Source: Bedellia somnulentella (Eukaryota > Arthropoda > Insecta > Lepidoptera > Bedelliidae). Taken from it: a stretch of 64,000 nt of DNA. Positions 1 to 11,879 of this stretch are shown piece by piece (position 1 is the stretch's first letter; the number at the start of each line of letters is the position of its first letter). A program made the translations under genes and the position numbers. Location of the stretch: assembly GCA_963576735.1 (NCBI GenBank), contig OY755170.1:15050567-15114566 (forward strand), in the 5' to 3' direction. The notes under the pieces were generated by a model, which had not been told where the DNA came from, did no database searches, and saw nothing but the letters and a program-made list of their open reading frames with translations.

Positions 1-61
1 TGTTAATTACAAGGTAAACTTTATTTAACAATGTGTCTATAAGCACTACACGGCATATATC

Positions 62-253
62 GGTAAGTTTTATCGAAACTGAATTTCTCAGCATCTTAAC
101 AGCACTATTGAATATTATAGTTTTTAAAAGCCATAAATATATTATGCTTTATGGTAAAAAAAGCACTGGCCATTTTGCAGTTTACGTCAGATTTAGTTCT
201 TTTCCCCTTCATTGGGGGCGCTTCAAATCGGCACAATAAATAGCTATCATTTA
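62..253 (+). repeat. Partial copy of a 411-bp MITE family
   Basis: This stretch matches the right half of the complete element at 57165-57575, including the shared blocks ATATTATGCTTTATGGTAAA and CATTTTGCAGTTTACGTCA and the TTCATTGGGGGCGCTTCAAA segment. Both terminal inverted repeats of the other copy are missing here, so this is a truncated relic. The short open frame through it has no recognisable domain. Confidence 0.8.
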
Positions 254-412
254 TTATTAATCAAAACAATAAGTAGAGTTTTGTGTTGTGGTGAGAAAAA
301 AAACAAATTTATGGGGTTTTTTTACGATTTTTGCAAAGGTATGTGCACTAATTTCTTATATTATTATTCAGTTGTAAATATCATTTGTTTATTGGATTGT
401 TAGTATAAATGA

Positions 413-545
413 GTATATTTATTTATTTATTTAAACACTTTATTGCATACAAAACAACACACAAACAGTATATTACATAATAGGTACAACAGTATATGTA
501 CACAAAGGCGGACGTATCGCCTTAGGAGGGCTTTTACCAGTTTGG
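413..545 (-). repeat. Probable SINE/LINE 3' end, reversed
   Basis: A TTTA-rich tract followed by ACACTTTATTGCATAC and then AAAGGCGGACGTATCGCC resembles the reversed 3' end of retroposons that are common in moths. Assignment is from memory of the pattern only. Confidence 0.45.
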
Positions 546-894
546 GCGAGTTTTAAAATGAGTAAAAGTATAGGATTTACTGCAATCAAGACAATAACAA
601 AAATATATGTGATTCTGAAGAATATGTGTTAGTTAGTGGTCTGGAGTGCTGAAATATGAAATAAAAAAAAATCACAAAAAACACACTAAAAAATCACTAT
701 AATTGACTAAAAACCTTATAGAATGCATGCAATCTTCTTCTTTTTTTTGAGTATTGATCAAGTGAAACACAAGTGGAAAAGAGTTTTGTTTTTGTAAAAA
801 TAATATTATTTCAAATGCAATAATATTTTCATTCAAAATCGTGGAGCGCCGTCTTTGCGCGTAAGCATGTGTGCGTGAACGCCCGTGTTCGGAC
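546..894. other. No gene seen
   Basis: AT-rich sequence. The minus-strand open frame that overlaps it has low-complexity composition, runs into the hAT end at 895 and has no domain. Confidence 0.6.
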
Positions 895-3402
895 CAGTGT
901 TGCCGTTTGTACGGCAATTGCCGTTTCGTACGGCAATCAGGCTCTTTTAAGACGAATTTTACGGTATACGGCAGAGTGGTCATTGCTGTACGCTAAAATA
1001 CGGCAATTAGGCAATCTAGCATGAAAAGGAAATTAATTAAATTGTACGAAATTAAATAAGATGAAACGTAATCAGCGTTTGCGTAAAAATGAACGCAACT
1101 CTACATTGTATTGTACTGTCTTTGGTATTCGGTCGGGGAATTCCCTAATCCTATTCTATTCATTTTGCCTTGCTCGCCGCTTGGCTCGTCCGTCCGTATC
1201 AAATCAATTCCAATCAAGATATAACTCAGTTTTTACTTTTGGAACAGAGTTTTCGCAGTGCAGTGGTCGGTGATATGTAGAAAATGACCTCAGATTCAGA
1301 AGAAGATGCCACAGGTCCGTCAACACCTAAGAAATGTAAGAAAACTAAACACAGAGCCCAAAAGTATAGAAATCAATGGGTAACTGAAGGCGAGTTTAAA
1401 GATTGGATTGGCCCTGTTGAAAATAATACTTATAAAGCATATTGTAAACTATGCGATGTGAAAATCTCTTGTGAAATTTCTACTTTAAAGAGACACATGT
1501 CCAACGCTGAACATTCGCGGAAAATAAAAAATAAAAAACTTGCCAAGCCGATTTCATCATTTTTCAAAAAAGCAGATGTTAATTGCCCCCATGAAAATTC
1601 TGTTGCTGAACTTGAATTAAAACTTTGTGCATTTATGGCTGAGCATAATGTTTCGTTTCAAACTATAGATCATTTAAGTGAAATTATAAAGAGTATACCC
1701 GATTCGAAAATTGCACCCGATATTAAATTAAAAAGAACAAAATGTACAGGAGTAATAAAAAACGTTATTGGGGAATGTCACAAAAGCGATTTACAAACTT
1801 TGTTAAAATCAACAAAATTCAGTGTGCTAGTGGACGAGTCGACTGACATTTCATCAGTTAAAACAATGTGCATCGTAGTACGTCTTTATGACCCTGAAAC
1901 ACAAAAAATTTCGAGCATTTTATGGGAATTGCGACCTTTGTTTGAGAGGAACGATTTTGACGCTGCAAATCAAGGTGCAACTGGAGAAGCCATTTATAAT
2001 TCGATTATCAGAAGCTTTCAGGACCGAAATGTTCCTACAGATAATATAATTGGATATGCATCAGACGGCGCTAGCGTAATGATGGGCCAGCACAACTCAG
2101 TAGCTAGTCGATTTATGTCAAACAATCCCGGCATAATCATTCTTAAATGCATCTGCCACTCATTACACCTGTGTGCAAGCGAAGCGTGTAAGAAATTGCC
2201 AAGGCGTTGTGAGGATCTAGCCCGAAACGTGTATACTTTAAACACAGCTCAAAACGTCAAGTCAATTTGTCGAATTCCAGGTGTTCTCTAATACTAAAGT
2301 GCACAAGCTACTGCACCCCTCCCAGACACGATGGCTCTCCTTATTAGCAGTTGTCAATCGATTACTGGAACAGTGGGAACCTTTAAAACTGTTTTTTGCG
2401 AAAAAGTGGCTAGATGAGCGTGTTGTGTCTGCAGACCATACATTCAATGACTTGAATGATCCATATATAAGCATATAAGCTATATTTTATATTCTTGCAA
2501 TGGATGCTGCCTAAGTTCGTGAATCTAAACGAATATTTCCAAAAAATCGGTGTCGCAATAACAGAACTAGATTAGAAAAATGAGAGCAACTTATCAAGAG
2601 CTTCTGTTGTGTTATATGAAACGAGACTATGTTGTTACAAACGATATGAGCGCAATTGACCCGACTAAAGAAGAGCATTTTTTACGACCTGAAAGTATGT
2701 ATTTTGGGGTACAATTAATGACTGAAATACCAAACCAGAATATTTAATCGAGGCAAAACTTGATTTCAGATTTCCAAAAGAGAGCGAGAGATTTCCTTAT
2801 AAACGGGTGTTGTCAAATAAGGAATAGATATGACTTTTCCGACGTATTACTGCAGAAGTTATCGATACTATCGCCAAAAAATGCTGTTTCGAATGCCCAA
2901 AAAACCACTGTTGCCCATGATGCTAAAGGTTCCTTGCATCATGAAAGGTAAAACAAATGAACAAAAACAAGCCATAGACGATGAATGGAGACTTCTACCG
3001 GAAACAGTTCTTCTCGAAGACTCCTTCCTTCATATGGACAAAATGTCACCTGATGAGTTTTGGAGCAAGATATTACATTTCTCGGAACCGCAATTTCAGA
3101 ATTTGGCGAAATTTGTTCTTGAAGTTCTCTCCTTGCCACATGCAAATGCCGATTCAGAAAGAATCTTCAGCGCTGTGAACTTAATTAAAACAAAACAAAG
3201 AAACCGCCTTTTAACATCTACTATAAATGGAACATTATTAACCAAACAGTGCATTTCCAGAAAACATACGAATTGTACGAGGTTCAAGCCAACTCCCGAA
3301 ATGATAGCGAAAATAAAAAAACCGTCGGAATTTGAAAAAAATGCCACTAAAGAAGATATCTTATTAGGTGATGTAGTGGATTTGATGGGAGGAGACGAGT
3401 AA
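895..3402 (+). mobile_element. hAT transposon with one end preserved
   Basis: The left end starts CAGTGTTGCCG, a typical hAT terminus, followed by repeated TACGGCAATTGCCG-type subterminal motifs. A transposase relic follows. No matching GGCAACACTG end and no copy of the left-flanking octamer GTTCGGAC were found downstream, so the right end is lost or diverged. Confidence 0.75.
1284..3402 (+). pseudogene. hAT transposase, frameshifted
   Basis: The first frame (1284-2291) has a BED/C2H2-like finger at about residues 50-80 (CKLCD...HMSNAEH). It then shows the hAT RNase-H-like core: VDESTD near residue 183 and YASDGASVMMG near 257, followed by a CICHSLHLC block. A one-base slip near 2235 moves the continuation (SQTRWLSLLAVVNRLLEQW) to another frame, which stops at 2478. 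The C-terminal dimerisation segment, with LPHANADSERIFSAVN and KQRNRL, lies at about 3127-3225. Several stops and gaps lie between 2478 and 2830. Family assignment to hAT is firm; the subfamily is not. It cannot produce an active enzyme as it stands. Confidence 0.88.
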
Positions 3403-3433
3403 TTTCATGTCTATATTTTAATTTTTCGTATAC

Positions 3434-3467
3434 CCGAGGTCGCGGGTTCGAATCCCGCCTGTGTCGA
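3434..3467 (+). repeat. tRNA-like T-arm relic
   Basis: GCGGG-TTCGAAT-CCCGC forms a perfect T-stem and loop with a B-box-like GGTTCGAATCC. No matching acceptor, D-arm or anticodon arm lies upstream, so this is probably the edge of a tRNA-derived SINE rather than a tRNA gene. Confidence 0.5.
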
Positions 3468-4269
3468 GATTTTTCTTTCCTTTATTTATTAGTCGATATT
3501 ATCTTTGTTGATACCTAACCGTGTGTTTTGTTTTTTCGTGCACTGGTAAAGCTTATAAATATATTGAAAATGGCGGTAAATAACTGTATGCCTTGTTATT
3601 GGCACGCTCGTACGTAGTACGCACGCACGCACGTTACGTAGGTATACTTTACGCACTTACATATGATTATTATTTTTTGCAGAAAAAGGAAACTTGAAAA
3701 TATCGATGGCGGCGAAAGTATTTTCAAGGCGTAAGTTACTTTCTATGTAAACTATCGCGAGTAAATTATTGTGTACTAGTGGGGGCTTCAACCGCGCCGA
3801 AAATAGATTTTTTATATTTTTATACATTATATAAATTTACGTACTACTACTACTACTAGGGTAACCTATACAGTTGTTGACACCCCAGACACATGCGAAT
3901 ATTTTTTCTTTATTATGTAGGTATATTGGTTCAGACATTTGTTTAAGGTACAATTGTTAGGGCATTCGCTAAATATAATTTAGGTATTCTGTAATAGCTA
4001 ACGATTCACCCGAGATAATTAAATTATGTAAATCTTTTTGAGGGGAAGTAACTTCTAAGGGTTTTTTTTTATTTTAACCCGAATTGTTTCACAGTTTTGT
4101 AATAATACTAATGAAATCATTAATTTCAGATTACTAGCGCTCCTGTTAGCCAAAATAACGATGACAATGAAAATCTACAAGACAAGACATTAAAAACTGA
4201 TGAGGATATAATTCATAACAATAATGTAGGTTTATCTTAACTACATTTAATTTTAATTATATGTATTAA

Positions 4270-4698
4270 GGGCGTCCCCGGAAAAATAGGTTGATATTGA
4301 TTGTTTGGAAATTCTATAAAGTCTGATTTAATGATATTGATATGACATGAATAAAATATATGTTGGTGATTAGTTCATGGTGTTAAAATTTGATGTTTAA
4401 CATTTTAATAATTTGTTGAAAAATATGATGAAAAAAATTTAATTGGAACATGCTTTGTTTTCATAAAAACCGTATAGGCTCCACTGGCATAACATACATG
4501 TGAACTCATTATGTGTCCATATACGCGTAGCTTTAAGATCTGTAACTTTGATGTTTAACTTTTCATTTAAACATTATAGTTATTCAATAAAACTAAATAA
4601 ACTACATTTATCCTGCGCGCGCGTTTTTTCCGTCCCTGTCACTCTCAGTAAATTTGACGTAAGAGTGAGCGCAATAGCTGCAAAATGCGGGAAGGCCC
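4270..4698. mobile_element. TTAA-flanked MITE in an intron of the Mutator-like gene
   Basis: Flanked by TTAA at 4266-4269 and 4699-4702. The ends are GGGCGTCCCCG and, reversed, GGGCCTTCCCG, matching at most positions. It lies wholly within the intron between the exons ending at 4225 and starting at 4828. TTAA targets are used by piggyBac and Kolobok; the GGG start fits Kolobok better, but the family is unproven. Confidence 0.65.
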
Positions 4699-5610
4699 TT
4701 AAATAGTTTAGTTAAGTGCTTAGATGCCATTTTCATCGCATCTATCAGCAAAATTATTTTGATATTTAAGAAGGTTATGAAAAAAAATGTAATATTAAAA
4801 TTTATAATTTGATTGTTTTGTTTATAGGAAAATTTAAACGAATCTGACGAGGTACTGATGATAGATACCGAAACATCAAGCTCGATTGTGAGTTAAATGA
4901 TCTATCAAAATAAATCATTCGACATTTTAAAAAAACGATGAAATTTTTAATTGTTTTTTCAGCAAGATCTCATGATCGAAGGTAGACGTATAATTGACTT
5001 TCAATATTTTTGGAGTCAATTAATGGTCATTGACCAACACAGCGAAAGATTTAATTGTAAATTAAACTACTTAAAAATAACGGCAGAAAAACAAGAAGGT
5101 TAAAAATCTAAATTTCATTTAAAATGTACATTATGTGGATCTCTATTTATTTTGGAGTCAAGTAAAACTGAAGAACAGAGTCTGGATGTTAACGTTGGTG
5201 CGGTTTCAGGCGCAATAGTTACAGGTTTTGGACTTTCAAATCTGAATGAATTAACAGCATCGATGGGCTTGCCAACCATGCCATTCAGATTATATAGTAA
5301 ATCGCACGTAACGGTATCTAAAATGTGGAGAAATGCTGCAGAGGAATCAATGGCAAACGCCGCTAATGAAGAAATAGATGCAGCGAGATCTCGTGGTGAT
5401 GTCAATTCCAGTGGGGTTGCAATGATTGCAGTTGAAACAGATGCTTGCTGGAGTAAACGCTCCTACAAGAACAACTATTCTGCACTTTCTGGTGTTGCTG
5501 CTATAATTGGAGAGCATAGCCGCAAAGTCCTGCATATCGGAGTACGCAACAAACATTGTGTTATCTGTAGTCGAGCGAACAAAAAAGGTGAACAAGCAAA
5601 ACCTCACAAC

Positions 5611-7185
5611 TAGAGTTTCTCTTCGAGAGTTCTCGGACCGAGAATTCCCGAGAAATTTTGCCTTACTCGAGACGAGAAAAAAGTGGTCGAGAAGTCGAGA
5701 AATCGAGAAATTCAGTCTATAATTCTAAAAACTTAATAACGCGCTTGCGCGTGCGACGCGGTGTGTGAGTGACCACCACAGACACTACAAGCAATATTGA
5801 AACTGTTTTAACAAGAAGCTTGATTAAAAAAGAGTTTCAGTTATATGAATCAATGGCAAAAGAACACCTAATCTGGAAAACTTGTATAATGCTGTTATGT
5901 CAGCAAAACCTACATCGACAGAAAATGAACGGGTTTTCTTATTGTCTGGAAACTTTGTGACAAAAATACGAAACCGATTGTCAGATGATGCTATAAACGC
6001 TCTCGTATTTTTAAAGGCTTATTTCATTCATAACAAGACTTAGTGGGCTAGATTTTGAAGCAGTTCGCTTTAAATTGTGATTGTCATTATAACTACAAGA
6101 TTATTAATTATATTTATTAGGTTCTATTGTTTACTTGAGTAACGAAAAGACTATCCATTTATAAGAAATATTGAATAGTTGATACAAAGACTAAACTAAG
6201 GTACCTTGCTCGTAATTATTAAGCTAGGCTGATTGTTATTTTTTTATGCCTGACTGAAAAACTGACGTTTTATTTTATGCTACATAATTGTAGAGTTTGT
6301 AGTACATAAAGAGACTAAAAGTAAGTTATTTAGTATGTAAGGTACTAAGTTTTACTGTGGTGACATGATGACATTGTTTTTAGAAGATATTTTATTTGTT
6401 TTTACCAAAGAAAAAGACTATTTATTTATTTGTTTGCTAACTACTAATTGTTTGTAGAAATAATGATTAAAAGATCTCACTAGAGCTTATTTCGCTTCAT
6501 TAAAGATTTCTATACTTAAAGTCAAATGAAACTAAAAATAAACGTTGTTGATTAATAAATATAATATTTTTTTAATTGATCTACAAAACCAAGTGCAAAA
6601 TTAGGAAAGTAACAATACAACAATATTAACGACATGTTTTTCTTTTGCACTCTACTTGATGTAGATACTGCATGATTGTGAACACAAGAACAAAAAAAAT
6701 ACATTAAAAATTAAACACTAAGAACACTAAAAAATTTAAATAAAAATTAGACAACAATGCATAAAAAAGAAAAAAACTCAAAAAAATTAATAAATATGGA
6801 GCACTATAATAAATTGATAATGAGTGTTTAACGGCTGCCAAGCTATCATTAAATATATCTTAAAGAGATCGAACTGAGTTTGTTGACGAACACATGCGAT
6901 AAATAGGGGAGTGAGTTCCTAGATTGGTCCTTACTGACGGAAGACGAAATCTTGAAGCCTTGATGACATAGTCTTTTATCATAAGAAGTTAGGGTATGAC
7001 ACAGGCGATCATTGAAGCTTAACATGTTGTTGAATATTACATAAAAAGCGCAGTTTTATTGTTAAATCACACATTATTTTTTTTAAATTTCCATATTTCT
7101 CGACAACCCGGGAATTCCCGGGAAATAGTGGTCGAGAATTCTCGTGCTCCGGGAAATGAAAAAGGTCGAGAAATGAGAAACCCTA
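5611..7185 (+). mobile_element. Internally deleted hAT element
   Basis: Starts TAGAGTTTCTC and ends GAGAAACCCTA, an inverted pair of hAT type (YARNG start). It is flanked by the 8-bp duplication CTCACAAC at 5603-5610 and 7186-7193. Joining the flanks restores the Mutator-like frame exactly. GAGAATTC/CCCGGGAATTCCCGGG-like palindromes repeat near both ends. Only a C-terminal transposase remnant remains inside. Confidence 0.9.
5867..6043 (+). pseudogene. hAT C-terminal dimerisation remnant
   Basis: A 58-residue open stretch reads NLENLYNAVMSAKPTSTENE, then RVFLLSGNFVTKIRNRLSDD and a short tail. The PTSTENERVF and RNRLSDD pieces match the hATC dimerisation segment. It ends at TAG 6041. The upstream catalytic core is absent, so the element needed a helper. 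Confidence 0.75.
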
Positions 7186-8019
7186 CTCACAACTGTACGA
7201 AAAATCATACAGGATCCTCGACGAGTATGGAGCAAGCCATAATAGTGGAAGGATTTAAAAAATCTATCGAGGACCGAAATTTAATTTACAAAACCTTGAT
7301 CACAGATGGGGATTCAAGTTCATATAAAAGTATTTTGGAATCTAGACCCTACCCAAACGTACCCATCCAAAAAATTGAATGTACCAACCACTTTTTGAGG
7401 AACTATAATGGTAAAAATTTGTTGGTTGTTAAAGACACGAGCATTCCGATAGAAGAACGCAAACTGTTAACCAATGACCGTTTGACAAGGCTCCGCACTG
7501 CCGTTCGATCTGCAATTAAATTCAGAAAACAAGAGAATGCTACAGATTCAGACAAAATAATAAATTTGCGAAAAGATATAGCTAATAGTCCCCGGCACTT
7601 CTTTGGCGACCATTCACAGTGCGCAGATTATTATTGGAAAAAAAAAGCGGAAACAGACCTTACTACACTAGCTCCAACTCTTATTTTAAAATTACAAAGG
7701 AATGGCTTCTCAACTTGCATACAATTCCAGAAGTCTATTGCACTGTTACACTAATAATCGTGCAGAACAATTCAACAGTATTGTAGCTAAAATGGTTGGT
7801 GGAAAGAGGGTTAACTGTTCGCTGAAAGACTCCTATACTGCCCGATGTCACGCTGCGGTAGTAGCTTTTAATACTGGAAAGTCACAATACACATTATATA
7901 AATCCACTTGCCAAAAAAGCCCGGGTAAATCGCTAAAAATGCTGGAAGCCAAAAGGTGCTCGCATAATATACGCAATGTGAGCGAAGAAAGCATTCAAGC
8001 TGTGCCCGCAAGAAAATAA

Positions 8020-8766
8020 ATTTCAGCCAATTGGACGCTCATTACGGCATAGGCTGGAAAAACCAGATATGCCTGCTGAGGACTTTGAACAAGCAAAACA
8101 ACTTTTTCTCGAAAACTTAAAAGAACAGGCCTCAAAACGCATCGAAATAGAGCGAGCTACTGTTTTGCAAGCAGAAAGTGCTTTGTGGTTGGAGTTATGA
8201 AGATGCATTTTAATTGCGTCAACGTTCGGCAAAATATGCAAAAGAAGACCAAACCAGAATTCTGCTCCATTAGTAAAATCCATGCTATACACGTATAGCT
8301 TAGACAATATAAAATCTATAAAACATGGCAGAGAAAATGAATCGAAAGCTATAGCCCAACTCTGTCAACAGGAAAATATCTCAATTGATAAGTGTGGCCT
8401 TTTCATTGACGCAGAGCACTGTTTTTTGGGCGCAACACCAGATGGTTTGTGCGAAGAAGGAATAGTGGAGATAAAATACCCGAGTTCTGCCTTTGGAATG
8501 GACCAAAACAACGCAATCGCTGCAAAAAAAAAAAGTTTTGAATCACCCACTTCTTCTGGTTCTTCTAAATCCAGGGGCAGTTGCATATAGCAAACAAAAA
8601 TTGCTGTGTTTTCGCAGTTTGGACAGGCGCAGAATTTCCCCTTAAAGTTACAAGGGTTTATAAAGATACAAATTTTTGGAACGAAAAAATGTTACCAAAA
8701 TTAACGCAATTTTATAACAGGTTCATTTTACCAGAGGTCATAGATCATGTATTTATGTCACGCTAA
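8020..8766 (+). pseudogene. YqaJ/lambda-exonuclease-type PD-(D/E)xK nuclease domain
   Basis: C-terminal part of the Mutator-like gene. Visible parts, in order: a basic helix (KQASKRIEIERATVLQ-like), LWLELRRCILIAS at the usual family entry, the KHGRENESKAIAQL helix, the catalytic GATPDG at 8432-8446 and EIKYP at 8466-8482. These last two supply the D and ExK residues expected of this fold. A final QLHIANKNCCVFAVWTG strand block follows. A frame change inside the A-run near 8522 separates the last block. In the known family these enzymes degrade or nick DNA; the role here is inferred. Confidence 0.75.
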
Positions 8767-9257
8767 AATCCATAAATGAGCCTATGTGTGTCGGCCATAT
8801 ACTGCATCAGTCACCCTATTTTTTATTTTATCAAAAATATTTAAATAAAAAGGAGACATAAATAAATCTAATACTTTTATACAATTAAAAAAAAATGTGA
8901 AAGGTCACACAGATCAGGTCTGCCACTCGCGAGTAAAACTATTTTTTCCCCTAAACTATGAGATAAATTGAAAACATAATAGACATTTTTCCTTATCTAG
9001 CTTTAACCGTAACAAAATCCTATGAAAAGTTCCTAAAAGTGGCCACTAGTATCATAACTGGATTCGCAACATTTGGCACCTTAATTTTATTTGGGGAAAA
9101 ATTGTAGATTTGATAAAGAGTCTCAAGTCACGACTTCAGCACACATCACACAGCAATTTTTTGTTTTGTGTGTCTTGTCTATTTTCCTATAGCTCTATGG
9201 AACTCAGTTACGCCATCTATTAGGAAACAAGTACGAAACATCTAGGTCCGAAACGTC
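8767..9257. other. No gene seen
   Basis: AT-rich sequence after the Mutator-like gene. A possible AATAAA-like signal is near 8862. Nothing else could be supported. Confidence 0.55.
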
Positions 9258-9900
9258 GCACACTATTAGAATCGAAAGATCTAGCTGGACAAAATTATAT
9301 GACCACGTTAAAAGTTTTTAATGAAGGTATTGTTGACATTTAAGATAGAAATAGCATTTAAGTATGTATAGTAACTTTATTTAAGTAAAATATGTATATC
9401 ATTATCCAAATTTGTATGTTTTTTAATTGGCAATTTTCTGAGCAAAGTAACATAGGGGTCTGACATTGTCAGCAAATACTTAATTAAGTGTGTACTTAAT
9501 TCAGCAGTGTAAGGGTTTTGAGACACTTTTTTTGAGACCGCTTTTTTATATTCTGTGCCGCGCTTTCCCGATTCGGCAGAAAGTTCTTTGATTATATTTG
9601 ATGCATCTCATTTACCGGAAGAGTGCAGAATTTTCTGAGCCGCGAAAACAATTTTTTCACTCTCGAAGCTTTGGTAAATTTCTTTTACTTTCCTTCTTTT
9701 GGACCTATCTGAACTTTCTATAAAAGATTTTTCCGGTCTGCCAACAACATTCACCTCTGATCTACATACTGTATGAACGTTTGGTTGTGGTGGAACATTA
9801 AAAACTACATTTTCCTCAAGCCACTGCCCGTAGGTTCCAAAAAACAAATCGGAGCGTCTTCGTTTTAACTCCCATTTCAACCTGATTTTATCGCATTCAT
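9258..9900 (-). mobile_element. Fragment of a Transib-like element
   Basis: The left edge contains TAGCTGGACAAAATTAT at about 9283, identical to the terminal region of the element at 52723, and CACACTATTAG at 9258 where that element has CACAGTGATTCG. A minus-strand frame at 9608-9880 has SSDRSKRRKVKEI, the kind of basic patch seen in the N-terminal part of these proteins. The right end was not found. Confidence 0.55.
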
Positions 9901-10674
9901 TTTTTAAAATTCAGGTCTATATCATCGTTGCAGTCTTCTAAATGTAAAAGAGTCTAAATAAAGGTTTTTATTGCCGGTATTCGGTCCTTATTTTTACGTG
10001 AGCGCCATATATTGAAAATTTCAATCCGTTTTGGTTGGCAGATACCTACGGAAAAATTAATAAACATGAATAATCGCAAAAAATCGCTAGACTAGCTCGC
10101 TATGCTTCAAGAAACAATATTCCTAATCCATTTAAAGATGGAAAAGCTGGAGACAATTGGTTTTCGGGTTTTAAGCGTCGCCACCCAGATATTGTACTTC
10201 GAGCACCGGAGCCAACATCCTTAGCCAGAACAAGAGGATTCAACAAGCCACAGGTGGAGTTGTTTTATACTAACTATTGGAACCTGTTAGAAAAATACAA
10301 CTTCGATTCAACAACAATATACAATATGGACAAGACGGGAATAAAGAGCAGTACCACTAAACCACCCAAGGTCTTGTCTATTAAAGGCAAAAGACAAGTC
10401 GGAGTAATATGCAATGCAGAAAGGGGTCAGTTAACTACTGTGATATGCAGCTGGAAATTATATTCCACACTTTTTCATATTTGCTCGCAAACGAATGCAG
10501 GAGCGGCTGTTGAATAATGCTCCACCAGGTTCACAGGCTTTGTGTCAAAGTCTAAAATTGACATGTTTTTAAACGAAGAACTATGGCCAAGTGGAGTTAT
10601 ATTTCGGCGATTTGTACGATATACTGCGAATTTGAGCAGAGACCTCTCTGTCAGCGGCACTACAAACCCTCACA

Positions 10675-11820
10675 ATGCTTAATACATCTTTTTGTCGACT
10701 GTTAAGCTATAATTGTAAGAACGTAAAAACATCTGTGGATGAAATAAGAAGTTTCTGTCAAAACCATGATATTATTTGTCTACAAGAGACATGGCTGCTA
10801 CCGCACAATTTAATGTATCTTGACAGTATAGATGGTCAGTTTAGCTGCACGGGTACATCAGCGGTAGATACGTCTGCGGGGATGCTGCTTGGGCGCTCTC
10901 ATGGGGGCGTGGGGATCCTTTGGAGAAAAGCTCTGTTTCCGAAAGTGTCTGTGATACAGTGTAATAACCCTCGCTTGTGTGCTATAAAAATAGCATTAGG
11001 TGAACGGTCAGTGTTTAGTGTTTACATGCCAACAGACAAGACTGCGAATCTGCCTGATTTTACAGACTACCTAAGCTCGGTGAGTGCTATCATTAATAAC
11101 GAAAATGTTAAGACTGTTTTCATAATAGGTGATTTTAACGCGAAGCCAAAAGAGAACTTTTTTAATGAATTGACTCGATACTGCAGTGAACAGCAGTGGT
11201 GTTGTGCGGATGTGGACATTTTGGGCATAGACTCCGACACATATACTTTCACAAGTGATGCTCATGGTACTTGCTCTTGGTTGGATCATTGCGTTGTGAC
11301 CCAGTCTGCGATGTTAACCATTGCCAATATATATGTTGTAAACGATGTTTATTGCTCAGATCATGATCCAATTGTAATTGAAATTAATTTTGACTTAGTT
11401 AAGGAAATAGCGCATGATTGTGCTCCTTTAATTACAAATAAAGTTGTTTGGGGTGAACGAACGGACGAGAAAATAGATATGTACATGAATGAGTGTTCAG
11501 ATAGGTTGAAGTTAATAGACTTTCCATCTTGCTTTAACCCTTGCGCGGATAAAAATTGCCACCTATTAGAGCACAAAGCTGCTATTGACCTTATGTACAA
11601 TAAGATAACGAATGCCTTGAGTGAAGCAGCTTCTGTAAGTTGCAGGAAACCTACAACTAACAGAAAAGCAAAACAAGTGGTAGGCTGGAACTTGCATGTC
11701 AGCGATGCTCATAGGGTAGCTAGAGACAAGTTTCAAACCTGGTCTTGGTATGGAAAACCAAGTGCAGGACGCTTGTACGATGAAATGTTTGAAAGTAAGA
11801 AAATTATTATATATAAATAA
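10675..11820 (+). CDS. LINE AP-endonuclease domain
   Basis: Apurinic-like endonuclease of a non-LTR retrotransposon, which nicks the target before reverse transcription. Visible motifs: SYNCKN at the start, LQETWL with the metal-binding Glu, GDFNAKP and CSDHDPIVI with the catalytic Asp-His. Length is normal for this domain plus a linker. The frame ends in IIIYK because an A/T palindromic insert (about 11797-11853) interrupts the linker to the reverse transcriptase. It is otherwise free of stops. Confidence 0.88.
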   Translation: MLNTSFCRLLSYNCKNVKTSVDEIRSFCQNHDIICLQETWLLPHNLMYLDSIDGQFSCTGTSAVDTSAGMLLGRSHGGVGILWRKALFPKVSVIQCNNPRLCAIKIALGERSVFSVYMPTDKTANLPDFTDYLSSVSAIINNENVKTVFIIGDFNAKPKENFFNELTRYCSEQQWCCADVDILGIDSDTYTFTSDAHGTCSWLDHCVVTQSAMLTIANIYVVNDVYCSDHDPIVIEINFDLVKEIAHDCAPLITNKVVWGERTDEKIDMYMNECSDRLKLIDFPSCFNPCADKNCHLLEHKAAIDLMYNKITNALSEAASVSCRKPTTNRKAKQVVGWNLHVSDAHRVARDKFQTWSWYGKPSAGRLYDEMFESKKIIIYK

Positions 11821-11879
11821 TAATTTTCTTTAATAATATATTATTATTAAAGTGTATTAAAAACCAGGAACAGATTAAA

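Larger units (their letters stand above)
3570..8766 (+). pseudogene. Mutator-like transposase plus YqaJ nuclease gene, broken
   Basis: This is a spliced gene relic. Likely exons are 3570-3575 (ATG GCG), 3683-3730 (KRKLENIDGGE), 4138-4225 or 4130-4225, 4828-4887, and 4963 to the end; each intron has GT..AG borders. The last exon carries a conserved block found in arthropod 'Mutator-like' proteins: CTLCG, GAVSGAIVTGFG, VETDACWSKRSYKNNYSALS, CVICSRA, then LITDGDSSSYKSI and KIECTNHFLRNYNGK. A YqaJ-type nuclease domain follows at the C-terminus. Breaks seen: an extra A in the A-run at the start of exon 2, an in-frame TAA at 5101, a 1575-bp hAT insertion at 5611, and frameshifts near 7690-7720, 8019 and 8540. 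It may be a transposon gene or a decayed host-borne copy; no terminal repeats were found. The family assignment rests on recalled motifs. Confidence 0.78.

Noticed and set aside
672..983. 103-residue minus-strand open frame
   Set aside because: It spans a hAT terminus and has no domain.
3434..3467. Possible tRNA gene
   Set aside because: Only the T-arm is present; no acceptor, D or anticodon arm could be paired.
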